Assembly (NCBI GenBank): GCA_018240595.1 | Contig: JAFEFL010000002.1 | Coordinates: 1-56,908 of the forward strand | Direction of reading: 5' to 3' | Length of the DNA stretch: 56,908 nt | DNA from: Pseudomonadota bacterium | GTDB lineage: Bacteria; Pseudomonadota; Alphaproteobacteria; Rhizobiales; Xanthobacteraceae | In this document: one piece after another, positions 54,630 to 56,908 of the stretch | Position numbering within the stretch: the first letter of the stretch is position 1 | Layout of the letters: each line of letters begins with the position of its first letter | Position numbers and translations under genes: made by a program | The notes under the pieces: model-generated | Databases searched by the model: none | Told to the model about the DNA's origin: nothing | The model's input: the letters and a program-made list of their open reading frames with translations, nothing else

Positions 54630-54950
54630 TTACGCCGCGCCGCTGAGGCGCAGGCCGACGACGCCGCCGATGACCAGGGCAATGCCGGCGATCTTCCTCA
54701 GGCCGAGCCGCTGGCCGAAGAACACCGCGCCGAGAACGGCGATGCCGACACCCGCAATCGAGGTCCACATGGCGTAACCGACGCCGACATCGAAGGTGAG
54801 AAGCGCGAAACTCAGAAAGACGGTGGCGATGGCGCCGCACACCAGCGTGGCGGCAGTCCATCCCAGGTGGGAAAACCCCTTGGCGTTGCCCGCCGCGAGG
54901 GCGACCGCGACCTCGAAGATCACGGCGGCGCCGAGATAGATCCAGTGCAT
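54630..54950 (-). CDS. SMR family multidrug exporter subunit (paired)
   Basis: A 106-residue SMR protein with Glu13 (AAVIFEVAVALA), YAMWTSIAGVGIAVLGAVFFGQ and a C-terminal helix. It is the first gene of the SMR pair, with the operator palindromes upstream. Length is that of a minimal SMR protein. Confidence 0.92.
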   Translation of the reverse strand: MHWIYLGAAVIFEVAVALAAGNAKGFSHLGWTAATLVCGAIATVFLSFALLTFDVGVGYAMWTSIAGVGIAVLGAVFFGQRLGLRKIAGIALVIGGVVGLRLSGAA

Positions 54951-54969
54951 ATCGATGCTCCTTATTCAT

Positions 54970-55025
54970 TGCATGCGCATGCATATATTGGCCGCCGATG
55001 ATACGTCAAGATGCTTGCATATGCA
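54970..55025. promoter_or_regulatory. TGCAT palindromes upstream of the SMR pair
   Basis: TGCATGCGCATGCA (54970-54983) is a perfect 14-bp palindrome; TGCATATGCA (55016-55025) is a perfect 10-bp palindrome. They flank the likely promoter of the SMR operon and share the TGCAT core with the site at the MarR gene. Confidence 0.62.
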
Positions 55026-55188
55026 TATACATCGGAACCGCCGCGGCGGCCCATCACTGCCCGCCGCCGAGCCATCGCGTTCGGCACCGCCCCGCGCGCG
55101 GCGAGCCATTCGGCGACCTGCCGGCAGACCAGCGCCCTGCTAGGCGATCAGGATGAAGGTGGCCGCGGCATGCGGTTCCGGATTCCGA

Positions 55189-55536
55189 CTAGGTCTCGGA
55201 CCCTGTCACGAACGGCATGATGTCGACGGCGTCGCCGGGAAAGATCGAAAAGTGCGGATGGTTCTCGAACAGCTTCGCGGCCGCGTCGATGCTGTCCGCC
55301 TCGACGACGACGTAACCGCAGATATCGTTTTGGGCGTCGGCAACGCCGTCCCAGGTCACGCGCTTTGTCTTGCCAACCATGGCCCAGTCGCGCAACGACG
55401 CCGCGTTGGCCTTCTCCCACGCCACCCATCGCGGCAGGCCGGCGGCATCGACGGCGTCCTGCTCGGCTTTCGGCATGGCGCGAAAGCGGACGACGTTTTC
55501 GGGCTTCATGGTGTAGACGGCAAGGAAGCGGGGCAT
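55189..55536 (-). CDS. YCII-related (DGPF-like) domain protein
   Basis: A 115-residue protein beginning MPRFLAVYTMKPENVVRF and ending DIMPFVTGSET, with GYVVVEADSIDAAAKLFENHPHFSIFPG, the YCII-type ferredoxin-like fold. Such proteins are often next to sigma factor genes; none is present here. Function unknown. Confidence 0.78.
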   Translation of the reverse strand: MPRFLAVYTMKPENVVRFRAMPKAEQDAVDAAGLPRWVAWEKANAASLRDWAMVGKTKRVTWDGVADAQNDICGYVVVEADSIDAAAKLFENHPHFSIFPGDAVDIMPFVTGSET

Positions 55537-55566
55537 GGGGAGAGTTCCGGCGCGGTTTCCGCGAGC

Positions 55567-55646
55567 GTAGCCCGGGTGAAGCGAAGCGCAACCCGAGAAC
55601 GACGGTTAAGCACCCCCCGGGCCTCTCTGCGCTTCACCAAGGCTAC
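55567..55646. repeat. REP-like imperfect palindrome
   Basis: The 29-nt arms start GTAGCC-N2-GGTGAAGCG on each strand (55567 rightward, 55646 leftward), with about 22 of 29 positions matching. This is the GTAGCCCGGGTG-type palindrome common in Bradyrhizobium relatives. It overlaps the 3' end of the gene at 55606. Confidence 0.65.
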
Positions 55647-56598
55647 TTGCTTTCTTACCAACGAATCCCTGAGCAGACGTCCTGACAGCACCGCTCCCAT
55701 CCAGCTCTAAACGCAACAGGACGGCCCGCAATGCTCCCTCTCTCCGGGCCAGCCATTCGCCAATTATCCGTGCACGCCGATTCCCCACGCCACCCGATGA
55801 AACAGTAGCTTGCCACGTTTCCTTTCCAAAGAAAGAGGGCAGCGCCTCACTCATCTGGCAATACGCGCCAGCCACGATATCCGGCAAGGCCGCAACATCT
55901 TCGGACCAACTCGGCGCAAAGTGCGACTCAGTAGTACCGAATGAATGGCCGGCAGCCTGTCGCCATCCCGTTAAGCCAAAGGCAAGGTATGTGGCCAGGC
56001 GGGAAAATCGTTCACGCTTTTCGTGACTATCAAGCGCCTCATCGTGATCGCTTATCCAGTTTGATTCTTGATTTTCACGGCGCAATCCGGACAAAAGCAA
56101 TGCAACGAAACCTGCAAGGCGAAGCATTTTCTCGACCGTGCCATGCTTCGCATCAATCGAAAAACAGTCCGGAAAAACTTCAATCGCTGCAGCCGGTCCA
56201 CCGGCGATAAAACTCCCGACTCTCCGATCGACCAAAATCGTTATGATATTTCCGTGCAGATTATTCGCTATGTCTAGATATGCGGGTAGAGCGCGCCAAC
56301 GAACGGGCTCGTTGAGCTTCTTGAATGAAATTCGCCGACCATCTGGCAACCATTCTTTGCGAAAAGCCGCCAGCGATGGCAACCATTTCGCAAGCATTAA
56401 GTCCGTTGTAATGAGAAAAGAATAAGCTTCATGCGTTGCCTCCTTATGCTGCCCGGAATAATCACTGACGACGATCATGGCACCATCGGCAACGGGCACC
56501 AGCAATCCGGGATTCTTAGCCTCAACGATTCGAAGCGAATCACTCAGGCTAAATAGATAGCCCGACCGCTTATCGGTCAGTGGACGCCAGACATTCAT
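55606..56598 (-). CDS. Hypothetical protein, possibly RNase H-like (DUF3800-like)
   Basis: A 330-residue protein of unknown family. Near the start VPVADGAMIVVSDYSGQHKEATHEAYSFLI resembles the first strand of RNase H-fold DUF3800 proteins (Asp-x-Ser-Gly), and DIANNLHGNIITILVDRRVGSFI and MLRLAGFVALLLSGLR follow in a compatible order; this is tentative. Base composition is clearly more AT-rich than the rest of the window, suggesting transfer. The last 13 codons (about 55606-55646) lie in a REP-like palindrome, so the native C-terminus may have been replaced. Confidence 0.65.
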   Translation of the reverse strand: MNVWRPLTDKRSGYLFSLSDSLRIVEAKNPGLLVPVADGAMIVVSDYSGQHKEATHEAYSFLITTDLMLAKWLPSLAAFRKEWLPDGRRISFKKLNEPVRWRALPAYLDIANNLHGNIITILVDRRVGSFIAGGPAAAIEVFPDCFSIDAKHGTVEKMLRLAGFVALLLSGLRRENQESNWISDHDEALDSHEKRERFSRLATYLAFGLTGWRQAAGHSFGTTESHFAPSWSEDVAALPDIVAGAYCQMSEALPSFFGKETWQATVSSGGVGNRRARIIGEWLARREGALRAVLLRLELDGSGAVRTSAQGFVGKKASSLGEAQRGPGGA

Positions 56599-56908
56599 CT
56601 CGCAACATATCAGCTGACTTCTATTAATGAGTCATTCGTTCCCTACTCCCACTCGATTGTTTTGAGCTATGGTAACGCGTTGATCTAGCGGCGCAAATTT
56701 TTTCTGCGCACGACGAAGAACCGTCTCGCCGATCCGTCAGAAAATCGCGCTCTTGATTTCAAACACGAATTTCGACGATCTCCGATCTGCTCGGTTTCAA
56801 CGACTATCGGCACCAATCGGTCGATTTTTCTCTGATGGTCGCCAAGGCATCCGACGCGACAGCTCTCCAAAAAGACCGTCACGAGGCTGTCTACGACAGA
56901 AGCACATC
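56599..56908. other. AT-rich right end of the window
   Basis: No complete gene is supported. On the plus strand an open frame from 56757 reaches the window edge and reads like protein (ISDLLGFNDYRHQSVDFSL); its first ATG is at 56835 without a visible ribosome binding site. It could be the start of a gene continuing outside. Confidence 0.35.

Noticed and set aside
54951..55188. Guanidine riboswitch upstream of the SMR genes
   Set aside because: No ykkC-type conserved segments or paired ACGR-loop hairpins are present; the palindromes fit a protein operator.
56685..56882. 65-codon minus-strand frame at the right end
   Set aside because: No ribosome binding site, no similarity and overlapping better-looking plus-strand coding at the edge.

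Overview
The window looks like chromosomal DNA of an alphaproteobacterium of the order Hyphomicrobiales, close to Bradyrhizobium, Rhodopseudomonas or Pseudolabrys (Nitrobacteraceae/Xanthobacteraceae). The grounds are high GC, a Bradyrhizobium-type porin, the order fabD-fabG-acpP-fabF-(mltG), the chain rpsF-rpsR-DUF2232-rplI / dnaB / alr / radA / cvpA-purF, and an exact alphaproteobacterial LexA box (GTTC-N7-GTTC) before radA. No rRNA, tRNA or CRISPR array was seen.

Layout. Bases 1-4.1 kb (minus strand): the 5' end of mltG, then fabF, acpP, fabG and fabD for fatty acid synthesis. 4.3-13 kb: a small conserved protein, ribosomal proteins S6, S18 and L9 around a DUF2232 membrane protein, a small c-type cytochrome-like protein, a cyclopropane fatty acid synthase-like methyltransferase, DnaB and a GMC oxidoreductase. 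13.1-17.1 kb is a disturbed segment: a small secreted protein, an XRE regulator, a porin gene without its signal-peptide region, and a tyrosine integrase. 17.1-28.8 kb returns to core genes (alr, radA, cvpA, purF, a GST, an ArsR/SRPBCC pair, an SDR, der, a lipoprotein, a YfgM-like TPR protein, panB, NnrU). 28.9-40.6 kb holds an FAD oxidoreductase, an orphan TTT-type binding protein, a linear amide hydrolase, prfC, an Rrf2/AhpD-like pair, dctA, a flavin reductase, a YeiH-type transporter with its LysR regulator, and an ArsC/Spx-like protein.

40.7-55.5 kb is rich in stress-type modules, several with visible operators. An OhrR-like regulator is divergent from an alpha/beta hydrolase and has two TATCGCGATA palindromes between. 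Three paralogous DUF899 genes each carry the same upstream box (CTAG-N24-TGACAAGTGTG[T/G]CGGGATT) next to a TPR/double winged-helix regulator and a beta-propeller gene. A MarR regulator sits with a pair of SMR exporters and TGCAT-type palindromes. Further genes encode VOC, GST, GNAT, LOG and Tag-like proteins. From about 55.6 kb base composition becomes more AT-rich, with one unrecognised gene whose 3' end lies inside a REP-like palindrome.

The best candidate for an undescribed system is the DUF899 regulon at 42.2-47.0 kb: three CxxC thioredoxin-fold paralogues, a conserved promoter/operator architecture at constant spacing, and an adjacent regulator with its own copy of the box. Its physiological role cannot be read from the sequence.
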